Assembly (NCBI GenBank): GCA_021464415.1
Contig: CM038469.1
Coordinates: 22,897,901 to 22,961,900 of the forward strand
Source of the DNA: Lonicera japonica
Taxonomy: Eukaryota; Streptophyta; Magnoliopsida; Dipsacales; Caprifoliaceae
Direction of reading: 5' to 3'
DNA length: 64,000 nt
Both the position numbers and the translations under genes were made by a program. Positions 13,354 to 23,848 of the stretch are shown here, piece after piece (the stretch's first letter is position 1; the number at the start of each line of letters is the position of its first letter). The notes beneath the pieces were generated by a model. It was given only the letters and a program-made list of their open reading frames with translations, ran no database searches and was not told the DNA's origin.

Positions 13354-13356
13354 ACA

Positions 13357-16300
13357 CGTGACACCCCAAATCCCGTTTAGAGATTTTCATCTCCGGGATC
13401 GGTTTGTCACGGGTGCCATACGTTGACGGCGGGTAACATTAAAATTTTACAAATTAATAATTAGTTAAATATATTTTTTTTAAGGAATTACTCATTTTAT
13501 AAAATGGCATGACTAAAATAAATAAATAAAATAAACACATGAATGTGAATCTAGGATTTTCAAAAAAATTCGGCATGCTCTCCTCTGTTTTACCAATATC
13601 CAAGACTTGTATAAATGCTTCATCATATCATTTCTCGAATAAAACTTAAACATAATCTTCATAATAAATAATAAAGTCTACTACATCAATCTAGTTCTAA
13701 AAATAGTATATAATTAGCTACAATGTACCATAATTAATATTACATCGCCTCTTCAATTACATAAACCAATTATTAAACAATGTTTACTTAATACAAATAT
13801 AATTAACTTAAAGTTACACATAAAAATCAAGTCGTCCCTCCAAGGGAGACTAACATAGTTTCGTGGTCATTAGAGGTAATTAAATTCTAATGCACGCCAA
13901 CCCAGAGAGTGTACCTGCAAAACTGTTTTGGAAAATGTGAGTCAGCCAAACACGGGTCAGTAAAAACTATAAAGGTTTTTCTATAAAAATACAACTAGTC
14001 AAGCACACACCACATGTAATATAAAAAATAATAGAAAACCACGAAATGCATACCTTTTACTCCTTTTATGTATACCATATACATATATAATACTATACCA
14101 AAATACTATAAAACCATATATAGAAACTAATGATACATACTATGCACAACACATGATATCTCCCCCAAAGGAAATTGGTATACATAAACCATATACATAA
14201 AATATTATCCAAATCCAACCAAAGGATAATAAACAAGTATAGGCACCCATATGTTTACCATACGATGTGTCCCCCATGGGACTCACATCACACTTTTCAT
14301 GGCTAGAACCATGAGGCATGAGAGCCTGAAAATAAAATCGTCCTCTAAAGACGTATAGTCAACCATCTAGGATTTAAATCTACTATGCACATTTGATAGC
14401 CCCAATGGCTCGGGTATTTCCGCTCCCATAGCGGGGACCCCCTACAATAGTCCACCTAGTGGTAAGCCCCCAAGGCTACGTAACTCATGTAGCCACACAG
14501 GCTATGTCCGCCAAGGACAAATGTATCATGTAGCCACCAAGGCTAAGATAATAAGGGTAACTAACCAAATGGTACAATATGGTGCCAAATCATAAAAATA
14601 TATAAATCTCAAACCAATTGAGATATTAAGTATATACGCGTCAAAAGCTAACCATTAGCTGTATAGAATTATTCGTACACGAGATATATGTATTAAAAGA
14701 GAATACATAAATATACTTATGTATTCAAACTAGGTGAAAAAATCCATCAACGACAATAATATAACAATTTGAAGAAATATATCCATATATCTCATAGGAC
14801 GCTCACACCAATAATCCCACCTTAATTAACACAACTAACTCATGATTTAAATCTCATAATTTATCTCTTTGCCATTAGTTCTATTACTACAAGAAACTTA
14901 TATAAGACAATTGTCTTATATATATATATATATAATATTTTCGGTGTACATATGCCAAATGTCTATCAAATAACCGTAAAACTTTCAAGATTACAACACC
15001 CATATCATAACGATGTCCATAAGGCACATACATTTATCCCACCAAGTATTTTTATATAAAACTCCATGGACGGACTCATTAATTGTAGTCCTTTTCATAG
15101 GATCTTTACACAATAGTTAATACAAACTTCTCAATGCATAGTGTAGCTCTTGGACATCATTCCCATACGAGTAGTAGGGAAATCATACAAGAAACCCACA
15201 ATTTTGCTTGTATAATTTTTTTAGTAGAATCTAGCAAGCATTTTACCAAAAAGTAGGTTTAGCCAAATCCTTAACGTTTGTCAACAAGTGGCATATATAC
15301 TATATAACATCATATTCGCAAAATATAAGTAGAGGTATTCATGTATCAAACCCATCATATAAGTCATTTCTAGTTATACGCAATTTCTAGTTCAACCCAC
15401 TTGTGTATATATCGGTTTTTAGGTAAAATTTGGGGAAATCTTGTTTATTCATCAATTTAACTCATTAACCAACCAACATTAACCTTTTATATCCAGAACA
15501 TCCAGAATTTATACCACTTGCACTTATCATATGCATTATCTTAAAAATTCCAGAATTTTAGTCCAAATAAAAAATTGGGTGTGTACAAACTGAATTGATT
15601 GTTGTAGTAGGTTATAATAAACATAAATAACAATATTTTATCATCAATTGAAGGTTAAGAACACCCAAATCCAATGCATGCAATACAAACCCTAGGTTCT
15701 TTGCAAACCCCCCCCCCACCCCGCCCCCCCCGCCCCCCCCAAATTTCAAGTAAGAATCTAATGCACACATAATGTTAAGAAAAACAACTTTTATACTATT
15801 ATTCCCACCTGATTTTAAGCCTTAACATAAGTTTTGAAAAAGTTAACAATGATCTAGGTGGCTGGCCAACTCCCATCCAAGCTCTCCAAGCTCCCATGGT
15901 GACAGAATGAAGAGGAAGAAGATGAAAAGTGTAAAATATAGCTCAATATCTTGATCCTCATGTGAAAAAGTGATAAAATCACCACAAATCTCCCTCACAA
16001 CGTCTCTCTCAAGCTCTGAATGTATTCTCTCTATTTATGATCGAATTGGGTGGGGCTTTGGGTGAAAATGAGGGTGAAAATGGGTTAAAACGAGCTAGGT
16101 TGGGTCAAACCCGATTGACTAATGGTTTCAAGTGCACTGTTCGTATATTGGGCAAAACTTTTCACTCGAAACTCCGATTTGGATGATATTTATATCAACA
16201 GAAAGAGGATTCGAAGAGCTACAACTTTGCAAATTTTTTCCAAATTCTGGATGGATTAATGCCAAAAATGCATTGAAAATGGCAGTCTACCCAAATCTGC

Positions 16301-16895
16301 TATAGTGTTCTAACATGATCAGATTTGGCCAATCGGCTTACTTCGCACACAGATTTGACTGACAAGAGGCATGAATTAAGTCTCGGTCAAAATACAAAAG
16401 TTGTAGAATGGATCAAAATCTAACTAGTGGCATAAACGGGGAGTTGTTTAGACATCATATGAGGAAGTTATGGCCTTTCAAAGTTGGAGAAAAACTCATT
16501 TCAGTAAATACTCAATTCTCACTATTAGTTGACCAAATTCAACCACGGCCATCCAAAATGTGTTTCAACCATGCACACATATGTAATATGAATAATATGA
16601 CTTGCCGAAAGTTTTCAGCTCATCAAAATATGTCCGGAACCAAATTCGAGTACCCAAAGCTATGTTTGAGGGTAAAATAGAACTAAGGGGTGATTAACAC
16701 CTATAATACGATAAGGACCACTCAAGTAGAAAAATGATCACCCATCCATATTTAATTAAGATATTGAAACATGTTCGAGGTGTGGAAACCACATAATTCT
16801 ACTCGGAACCAAAAGTCATTAGCCAAAGTGTGGTTATCCGATAGATCAAGCTTATGAAGAAAAATTAGTAAGTAAACTAAGCACGAGGTGTTACA
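13357..16895 (-). mobile_element. 5' LTR (LTR C) of the three-LTR element, 3539 bp
   Basis: On the minus strand it begins TGTAACACC and ends at GGTGTCAC next to the primer site. A candidate TATA box on the minus strand (ATAAATA near 16034-16040) precedes GAGAGA-rich leader text. Its left 2.1 kb align with units A and B, with many substitutions and small indels; the right 1.4 kb have no counterpart in A or B. Confidence 0.8.
15708..15740. repeat. C-rich tract
   Basis: There are 33 bases of C with only single A or G interruptions, and the complementary strand has several G-runs. It lies within LTR C. The base composition is very different from the surrounding AT-rich DNA. Confidence 0.9.
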
Positions 16896-16900
16896 CTATT

Positions 16901-18330
16901 ATCCCAGGCCGTGGGCTTCGCCAAGGCGATCCTTTAAGCCCTTACTTATATATTTTATGCGCTGAAGGCTTGTCAAAGCTGCTAAATGGGTATTTAGCCG
17001 ATGGGTTAATTCATGGTAGCAAGGTGGCGAGGTCTGCTCCGGTTGTTTCCCATATTTTCTTTGCAGATGACAATTACTTATTTTTTAGAGCTAATGTTCA
17101 TGAAATTTCTATGATAAAGCAATGCCTGGGGCTTTACGAAAAGACGTCTGGTCAAATGATTAATTTTCAAAAATAATCTATCTCTTTTAGCTCTAATGTT
17201 AAAGAGGACAGGCGTGATGAAATATGCTCCTTCCTAAATGTCTTCATTTTAGATAATAAGGGGAAATATCTTGGGTTACCGTCTGTTATTGGTAAAAATA
17301 AGAAGGAGGTACTAGGTTTTGTGAAAAATAAGGTGTGGACTTGAGTTCATGGGTGGAGCAAAAAGTTTTTGTCTAGAGCAAGCCAAGAGGTATTATTAAA
17401 ATCAGTGGCGCAATCTATTCCATCATATGTTATCAGTGTGCTTCTTTTACCTAAATCTCTCTATAGCGACCTTGAGAAGATTATGAACTCTTTTTGGTGG
17501 CTCTCTAATGACTCTAATTCAAAGGGCATCCATTGGAAGGTGTGGGATAAGCTATGTACTCCTAAATCTAAAGGCGGCTTAGGTTTTCGCCAAATGTTTG
17601 ACTTCAATAAGGCGATGGTGGCAAAGCAAGGATGGAGCCTTCTTTCAGCCCCTGATTCATAAATGGCTAAAATCTATAAAGCTCGATACTTTCCAAAAAG
17701 CGATTTTGTAAATGCAAATGTAGGCTTCTACCCTAGTTTCATTTGGTCCAGTATCTTTCAAATAAGGGATATTATCAGTTCAAAAGTAAGACACATAATA
17801 GGGTTGGGGGTAAACACATCGGAGTTCAAAGACCCATGGCTGATGGATGATAACCCTTTTATATATATTGTTCCGGCAAAAGAACTGAAGCATATTTCAG
17901 TAGCAACTCTTCGGGTTCTAAATAGTACGAATTGGGACTTAGACCTATTACACGAGGTCTTCCAAAGCTCTGACATTAAAAAAATAAAAAAGATCCCTTT
18001 CAATTTGTCTATTCAAGTTGATAGTTGGGCGTGGGCAGGGGAGAGAAATGGTATTTATTCAGTTAAGAGTGGGTATAGAAGCAATCAACAATGATTCCCA
18101 AGCAATCATGTTTCGAATTCAGTAAATTGGAAGAAGATTTGGTCCTTACACGTGCCGCCGAAGGTCAGAAATTTGTTATGGCGTGTTTGGTTGGGTTGCC
18201 TCCAGTCGATGGTTACGCTAGCTCAGAAACGGGTTGACGTGTCGCTTATGTGTCCGTCTTGCAACAACGGGTAAGAGGATGCTTTCCACGCCCTTGTCTA
18301 GTGCTCCAATGCGAAGAAAGTGTGGCGTAT
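16901..18330 (+). pseudogene. LINE reverse transcriptase (C-terminal part) and zinc-binding segment
   Basis: The reading resumes with IIPGRGLRQGDPLSPYL (from about 16901), then SHIFFADDNYLF with the catalytic Asp pair near 17066-17073, then LGLPSVIGKNKK. It continues through the thumb-like segment [20 protein letters not shown] and [10 protein letters not shown]. After 18092, in another frame, comes a segment of the zf-RVT kind, with PPKVRNLLWRVW and a CPSCNNG cysteine pair followed by an H...C portion near 18280-18310. Stops near 17174, 17342, 17660 and 18092 and at least one frameshift show decay. In living relatives this protein drives target-primed reverse transcription. Confidence 0.85.
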
Positions 18331-18461
18331 TTCTATAATCGGAGACCAAGCTTTTCAGGCGTCTCTATCAATGGTGTAACTTTCTCACAGGTTCCATGGG
18401 GAAAGAAGAGATTTAGGTTGCTGCGACGATTCTCTAGTCTTTTTGGCTCAGTTGAAATGAT

Positions 18462-19079
18462 TTGGTTTGTAATAATAGGTGCCTAAGTGAGGCAGTGGTG
18501 GTGAATCGTGCTCGTTGGTGGCTCACGCAGTGGACTGCAGCTAGATTGCCAGTTATTGCCGGTAAAGTTAATCTCAGTGAAGGGGAAGGAGGTTTCTCTT
18601 GGTGTAAGCCAGCTGGTGGGTCTATTAAATGTAATACTGATGCAGCAGTGCTTTCAAGCTTGGGAAAAATTGGGTTTGGTTTTGTTTGTCGTGATTCGAA
18701 CGGATCCTTTATTGCAGCAGTTAATGGGAATATCAAAGCCAGTAATGACCCGTTTCTTGCTGAAGCCCTCAGTATGCGAGAAGCTCTAAGCTGGATAAAA
18801 GATAGGAATTTTTCTAATGTGTGTTTTAAGTCAGACTCTCTACTGCTAATTGCTGCAATACGCAGTGATATTATAGACTGTACTCACGCAGGCGCGATTA
18901 TTAGTGATTTTAAAATGCTAGCTCAGGATATAGTTGGTGCTTCATTTAGTTTTATTAGAAGGACAGGCAACCAAGTGGCTCATGCGCTTGCTAAAGCTTC
19001 TTGTTTCAATACTAGCTTGGAGTGTTGGGAGAATGTTCCCCCTCCTATTTTTTATGATTTGTTGTCGGTTGATTTTTAA
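18462..19079 (+). pseudogene. LINE RNase H domain (plant RVT_3 type)
   Basis: This is a 205-codon open frame. From about residue 50 it reads as an RNase H: IKCNTDAAV with the first acidic residue, then AEALSMREALSW with the Glu, SDSLLLIAAI with the next Asp, and RRTGNQVAHALAKAS near the C-terminus. This type of domain follows the zinc-binding segment in plant L1 LINEs. The frame is open by itself but belongs to the broken LINE; the first 45 residues or so run through linker sequence. It ends 42 bases before the A-rich tail and target duplication. Confidence 0.85.
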
Positions 19080-19138
19080 TTCTATTCTTAGCATAATTTT
19101 TTTAAAAAGAAAAGAAAAAAGAGCAATCTATATGAGTT

Positions 19139-19807
19139 CTCTACAAATGTGGTTCTTTCTTTAATATAAATACGCATGCAAAGGGCTATTTTGGTCAATT
19201 CATGTGTTTTACAATAGTATGTATGAAGTTATGTGGAAATATCTTTAGTTTGGAAATTTTATATTTAAGTCCCTCAATTTTGCCAAATTGCAATTTTACC
19301 CTTAAACTTTTAGAAATCGCATTTCACCTCCCAAATAAAAAAAAATAAGATCTTGATTCTGAATGTTGAAAGAAAAATAAGCCGAAAATATGAGACATAT
19401 GAAATACAATATTAATTTATAATTTTTCCCTAATGTATTAGTGTCCTAAAAATATCTAGTTGAAGTACCATCTCCTCCCATGTTGTCGTTGTCACTATTT
19501 TGTAGCTTACCAACAACACTTATTTACGCTTTTTGAATGCATAGATTACCGTCCTCTTCTTGATTTGTGAAATTTGATTTTAAAAATGACTGATGCGGAA
19601 AATGTTTCATAGTATAATCATAGTTATTGCCCTAGATATACAACATTATTTAAAAGAAGAAGAAAATTACTGTACAAACCACAAAAAATTAATTAACAAT
19701 TTAAAACAGTGAAACATTAATACAGTAATTAACAGAACAATTATTATTGCATAACATTTATTCATATCATTAAATATTTCTTACCAACGTTATGTGCCAT
19801 CCTCACT
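19139..19807. other. Upstream region of the defensin-like gene
   Basis: This is AT-rich, apparently unique DNA between the LINE target duplication and the TATA box of the next gene. I see no other gene or terminal repeat. It is the likely promoter region. Confidence 0.5.
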
Positions 19808-19818
19808 TATATATATAT
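19808..19818 (+). promoter_or_regulatory. TATA box of the defensin-like gene
   Basis: TATATATATAT lies 74 bases upstream of the ATG at 19892, a normal distance for a short plant 5' leader. Confidence 0.55.
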
Positions 19819-19891
19819 GACGGGGGAGAAAAAACAACCAACTTCATGTTGAATAGTAAAACAAGCATTATTTTTGTGCTTGGCTTTAAAT

Positions 19892-21944
19892 ATGGCAAAG
19901 CTCTTAATGGGAAGCTTATGTTTTCTAATGTTCCTATTGTCTCTCATATCAGGTACTTGTTTTAGTATATACTTTAGTTATTTTCTTTTAAAAAAAAAAA
20001 AACAAAAATGCAAGGAAAAGTGGAAGAGGCATGACACTCTGTACTATGGTCAAAACTAGGGAATTAATTTTTTTTTTTTTATTTTTGGGGTTTATTGACT
20101 TAACCCTCCACATGAATAGTGATCTTTGAGTAAACTCTCCAAAATAATTTTTACAAGACATAATCCAGTAAATTATAAAACCACCTGTTTTCAGTCCAAA
20201 ATATTTTTTGTAACGATTTTGCCCCTCTCCTTACATCATCTTCTTTGGTCTTCTTCTTATTAAAAAAAATAAAAAAATACCCGACTTCTCCTTCTATACT
20301 TTCTCTCTCTGCCGCTCTAAATCCTAACATTTCTCTCTCTCTACTACAACCACCATCTCCACCCCTTTCTCTAAGCCCTGCCCCTTTCTCTCTCCCTACC
20401 ATCTCCACCAATCAAATGTATACAAATTATCCCAAATCAAACCGTATTATACATATTGTTACAGATCCATACATATATATATACCTACATAAATCTAATA
20501 TAATACATGGACAAATCAATTTGTGGGTTTCTTTCAATTTAATTTTAAATTAAGTTTTGGGTATATATGCATATAAAAACCTGAATCAATTTCGGATCTC
20601 TTTGGTTCAATTTGATGGTGGTGGAAGAAGAATTTTTTTGATTTTGAGTTTTCTATCTATAATTTTTAGGATTTTTCATTTTCGTGTATAATGGTGTTGA
20701 TGATGATGGTGGAAGAAATGAGGAGATGGCGTTGATGAGAGGAGAGGGAGATAGAGAGAGGACGGGGGTTTGATATATAGATCTAGATTGGTGTATATAC
20801 ATATCCATACATATATACATACATATAGAGAGCTCCTCCTTTGGTTGTATTTATGACACTATTATTTGGGACAATCATTCTTAAGGTTGTATTTATGTTG
20901 GTTTTACGAACATATATGACACCCTCAATTACGTCACTTTGTGAGTTACACAAAAATGACATAAATAGCAATATATTTAATTTAAAATATGACATAATAA
21001 GCTCTCTTTCTTGTAGTGATAAGAAATAAAGTTAATAATGTTCTTAATATATATGTGCATGTTATAAAGAGAGAAAATTTGATTTGGTCATGGATTGATG
21101 GTGGTAGTGGTGGTCCAATAGCAGCGATGGTGGTTTGTCAAGGATAGCCTGAATTCGTGTGTGTATATATATGTTGTTGAGAAAGAAAGTTTGATTTGAT
21201 TGAGTTGATTTGAAATTACTATTTTTGTTGAAGATCAAGAAGAAGAAGGGGAGGAGTATTTTGGTTAGAAAAATTCGAAGATGGATAATAAAGTTGATTG
21301 CACCAGGATTTAGGCAGGTTTCTGTCTAATTAAAATCATTTTGGGGGTTTTCTCAAATAGGGTTATTAACGTAAGGGGTTAAGTTGATCAATAACACCCC
21401 CTCCCTCTTTTGAAGTAAATCTAGGGACTTAATTAGAACAATATTATTTCTTGTCCACGATTTTCTTAATTTGGTTTTCTCTGTCTTTTTATATTATGTA
21501 TTGTGGAAGTATGTAATTTAGTCATTTTTGTATGTTTGTGATTTCGAGAATATGGTTATTGTTGCATTTATGCATGTGCATGGACACATAAATAGCACGC
21601 ACTATAACAGGCCCAGCTGGCCACATAGAAAGGAAAATACACAAATGCACCTCAATTATCGTTTAGTCAGGTTACTAATTAATATTTTTTCTTTTTCTTT
21701 GCATGAATTTTTAATAGTGATTCCCCTCAATGCTGTTGCCGGAGGATATTGCCCTTATGGCGATGGACTAGATTCTTGGTATGATGACACATGTAGGAAT
21801 AGATGGTCCAGGGACAAGCCCTCTAAGCATTGCTTGAGAACTTGCAGGAGACGGCACAAACATGCCCCAAATGCAACCTGTGATTCCGAGGGGGGTGGTG
21901 ATGAATATCCGATACCTACTTGCGACTGCACTTACAAATGTTAA
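19892..21944 (+). CDS. Secreted defensin-like cysteine-rich peptide, two exons
   Basis: Exon 1 is 19892-19952 and exon 2 is 21718-21944, with a GT-AG intron of 1765 bp between them. The joined frame encodes 95 residues. Exon 1 gives a hydrophobic signal-peptide core (residues 1-20), and the intron falls in phase 1 near its end, the usual layout of plant DEFL genes. The mature part, from about residue 29, has eight cysteines at 32, 46, 59, 63, 75, 89, 91 and 95. The C-X3-C (59/63) plus C-X-C (89/91) pattern is that of the cysteine-stabilised alpha-beta fold; the last residue is a cysteine. A basic patch lies at 61-69 and an N-glycosylation sequon at 72-74. Loops are longer than in classical defensins and I see no strict GXC gamma-core, so antimicrobial or signalling roles are both open. 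An alternative start in the intron (21528) would lack the signal peptide. The frame is intact and has no close neighbour gene. Confidence 0.85.
20070..21420. mobile_element. Non-autonomous TIR element (Mutator-like) in the defensin-like intron
   Basis: The ends are imperfect terminal inverted repeats of about 75-80 bp. The left one, with TTAACCCTCCAC then TTTGAGTAAACTCTCCAAAA, mirrors the right one, which on the opposite strand reads TTAACCCCTTAC then TTTGAGAAAACCCCCAAAA. It is flanked by an imperfect 13-bp direct repeat (CTAGGGAATTAAT at 20056-20068, CTAGGGACTTAAT at 21421-21433), compatible with the 9-bp or longer duplications of Mutator-like elements. No transposase is present. The interior contains CT-rich and TA-rich text and, at 21007-21018, the CACTA-like end TTTCTTGTAGTG. 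Confidence 0.55.
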
Positions 21945-22081
21945 TTGTATAAACTTTACTGATAAACACAGTTTATAAAACTTTGGGCACCCCAAATTTA
22001 TATCTATCAGTCCCTTTAATTTAGTATTTGTGTATTATATTCATGGCTTTTAGTTAAAAAAGCCCAAGAAGAGGTAAATAT

Positions 22082-22087
22082 AATAAA
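22082..22087 (+). terminator. Possible polyadenylation signal of the defensin-like gene
   Basis: AATAAA lies 138 bases after the stop codon in AT-rich sequence. It is the first exact match downstream; plant signals are loose, so this is only suggestive. Confidence 0.3.
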
Positions 22088-22251
22088 ATTGCTTCCAAAA
22101 GAGATAAATAATTAAATAATATTCATATGCAATCTTTGAAGTTAAAATTTCAATTCTTGACAACATGCATCATTTTTTATCCAGATTTTGAAAAGGCAGC
22201 AAAGTCAACTTCAAATAGGAGTGTGATTTTATTAATAATAAAAAAAAAACA

Positions 22252-22304
22252 TAGCATTCTTGGAAAATTTATCAATGTTGTGTTTAGCTTATATGAATTC
22301 TCAA
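22252..22304. repeat. Local direct repeat flanking the solo LTR, copy 1
   Basis: About 50 bases, including CTTGGAAAATTTATCAATG, recur with changes at 25885-25938 as CTTGGAAAGTTTATGAATG. With the solo LTR removed the copies lie only some 30 bases apart, so they are an older tandem repeat that the LTR split and not a target duplication. Confidence 0.65.
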
Positions 22305-23788
22305 GTTCACACATAAAAGAATAGCATGATTGCTATTAAATTGTGACGCCCCGAATCCCGTAATGAGATTTTCACCTTCGGGACATGGTTAATCACGGAT
22401 GCCGTGCGCGACAGCGGATTTAAATTTATAAAAACACAACTTTTAAAATTTTTTCTTGAATAAAACTTGATTATAAACAAATTCATTTTTTGTAAATTTT
22501 GGCATGTGTAGTTTATTCAGTTAATAAACCGCCCTGTAAAAATCAAAACCAATCACATACCAATTCACATTAAAATAACTCCACATATAAAAATCAACTT
22601 AACAAGTTTACATCAAAGATGTTCACATATCAAAACCGGTATTAAAGCTTCTACAAAAGATCTTTTACAAAATAACATAACCAATCATTTTATACAACAA
22701 GGTCCTTTTCATAAAGGACCCAAAAGATAGCATATGGACATCAGAGGTCTTTAGACTTGTAGATCACGCACCATTTCCCAATGCTTGACCAGCAAAACTG
22801 TTTAGAAAATGGGATGAGCCAAAACCGGGCTCAGTGGGAACTATATATGTTTTGTATAGAAAATAATGACTTTTCTTTACTAAAAAAGTTTATAAAACAA
22901 TGCAAAGCAACGGAATCTACACACAAGTGCATGCCCAACCCCACTAGGATTCCCTTCCTAGTCACTAGAAGCTATCTATCCGACTAATTGGTCTCGTCCC
23001 TAGACGCCCCATGGAATACTCTTAACTAATTTCCGTATCACCAGAGAACCATTGGTATAAAACCATCTCATCACAAACACTAGCTTCCTATGGTTCGTCA
23101 TGCTACGATAAATTCGCTTCCTGTAATCAACTGGCCCATGTAATGCTTGTCATACAATCATCTCAACGTAATCACATAAATAAGGATAATAACCACAAGA
23201 GATATGATACAGTCAACCATACAAGTAACAAGCATATAAAGATCACAATGTCGTATCTCTTGTATAAGCCTCAGCTTACACCCCACGGTCACTAGGCTTA
23301 GAGCATCGGTTCCTGAAGGACCCCAAGCTCTAAACTAATCATGTCTCCTCCAAGTGAGCGAACCGCCCAGGGACTCGGTCCTTACTTGTAATTCATTTAG
23401 AGATAAACTCACGTAAGACATTTTCCCGAGGACAACACTCCAAATACTTAACAAGAAGAACACCCGTACAAGCACGTTCCTCCAAGGATGGAACCACCTT
23501 AGGATCTTTCACCTAAGTGTAGGGCTATTACTTCCCGAGACACACAATCCCGTTGATAGAGCCACACGAACTAATCTGCAAGCCAGGGAAGCTATTAAAC
23601 GCAGGACTACGAATACTCATATGCGGGAAGGCAATATACATCAATATAATAACATAACAGGCGGCTACCACCGCACTGTACTGGGTAGCCCTTTTCCTTG
23701 TCCGCTTTGGGTGGCTCCACTCCAGTTACAACGAGTACCGGTACTCAATCATAGCAGCTCCAACCGCTGCGGCTCCAACTGCACTTAA

Positions 23789-23848
23789 TGGGCTACAACC
23801 CAATCATAAGGTAGGGCTACAACCCTCCTTGGTAAGGCTACAACCTTA
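23789..23848. repeat. Three mini stem-loops with constant loop CTACAA and covarying stems
   Basis: TGGG/CCCA (23789-23802), AGGG/CCCT (23813-23826) and TAAGG/CCTTA (23833-23848) each enclose the same six bases CTACAA. The loops are identical while both stem arms change together. Confidence 0.85.

Larger units (their letters stand above)
2567..13356. repeat. Direct tandem duplication of a 5395-bp LTR-plus-internal unit
   Basis: Unit A is 2567-7961 and unit B is 7962-13356. Every landmark repeats at exactly +5395. By eye the two differ by only isolated bases after the first hundred (for example ACCAA against ATCAA near 2974 and 8369). In the first 80 bases or so, however, B matches the third LTR rather than A, which marks a recombination junction. 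Confidence 0.9.
2567..16895 (-). mobile_element. LTR retroelement with three LTRs (LTR-int-LTR-int-LTR)
   Basis: The plus-strand ends are TGTGACACCCC (2567) and GGTGTTACA (16895), flanked by CCATT and CTATT, a 5-bp duplication with one transition. A primer binding site for initiator tRNA-Met lies on the minus strand beside the middle and right LTRs, so the element reads right to left. The left 10.8 kb are two nearly identical 5395-bp units; the third LTR (13357-16895) is clearly diverged from them. No gag, protease, reverse transcriptase or integrase is readable in the internal part (about 5749-7961), so the element is non-autonomous. Short open frames inside it are repeated at the same offset in both units and resemble no known protein. 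Confidence 0.85.
1996..19121 (+). mobile_element. L1-type LINE, 5'-truncated, split by an LTR element
   Basis: The LINE is bounded by a 17-bp target duplication with one mismatch, at 1979-1995 and 19122-19138 (AGCAATCTATACGAGTT and AGCAATCTATATGAGTT). An A-rich tail lies just before the right copy (about 19098-19121). The LTR element at 2567-16895 plus a 5-bp duplication (CCATT at 2562-2566, CTATT at 16896-16900) divides it. Removing these leaves about 2.8 kb covering part of the reverse transcriptase, a zinc-binding segment and an RNase H domain. The endonuclease and ORF1 are absent, as expected for 5' truncation. In-frame stops show the copy is dead. Confidence 0.85.

Noticed and set aside
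16408..16680. 90-residue plus-strand protein in LTR C
   Set aside because: It lies in the U3 block shared by non-coding LTRs, and the frame is not kept in related copies.
20245..20553. 102-residue Ser/Leu/Pro-rich protein in the defensin-like intron
   Set aside because: It is low-complexity CT-rich sequence inside the non-autonomous element, without supporting motifs.
21528..21944. Single-exon 138-residue start for the defensin-like protein
   Set aside because: Its first 60 residues or so are intron sequence without a signal peptide; the spliced model has matching phase and a proper signal peptide.
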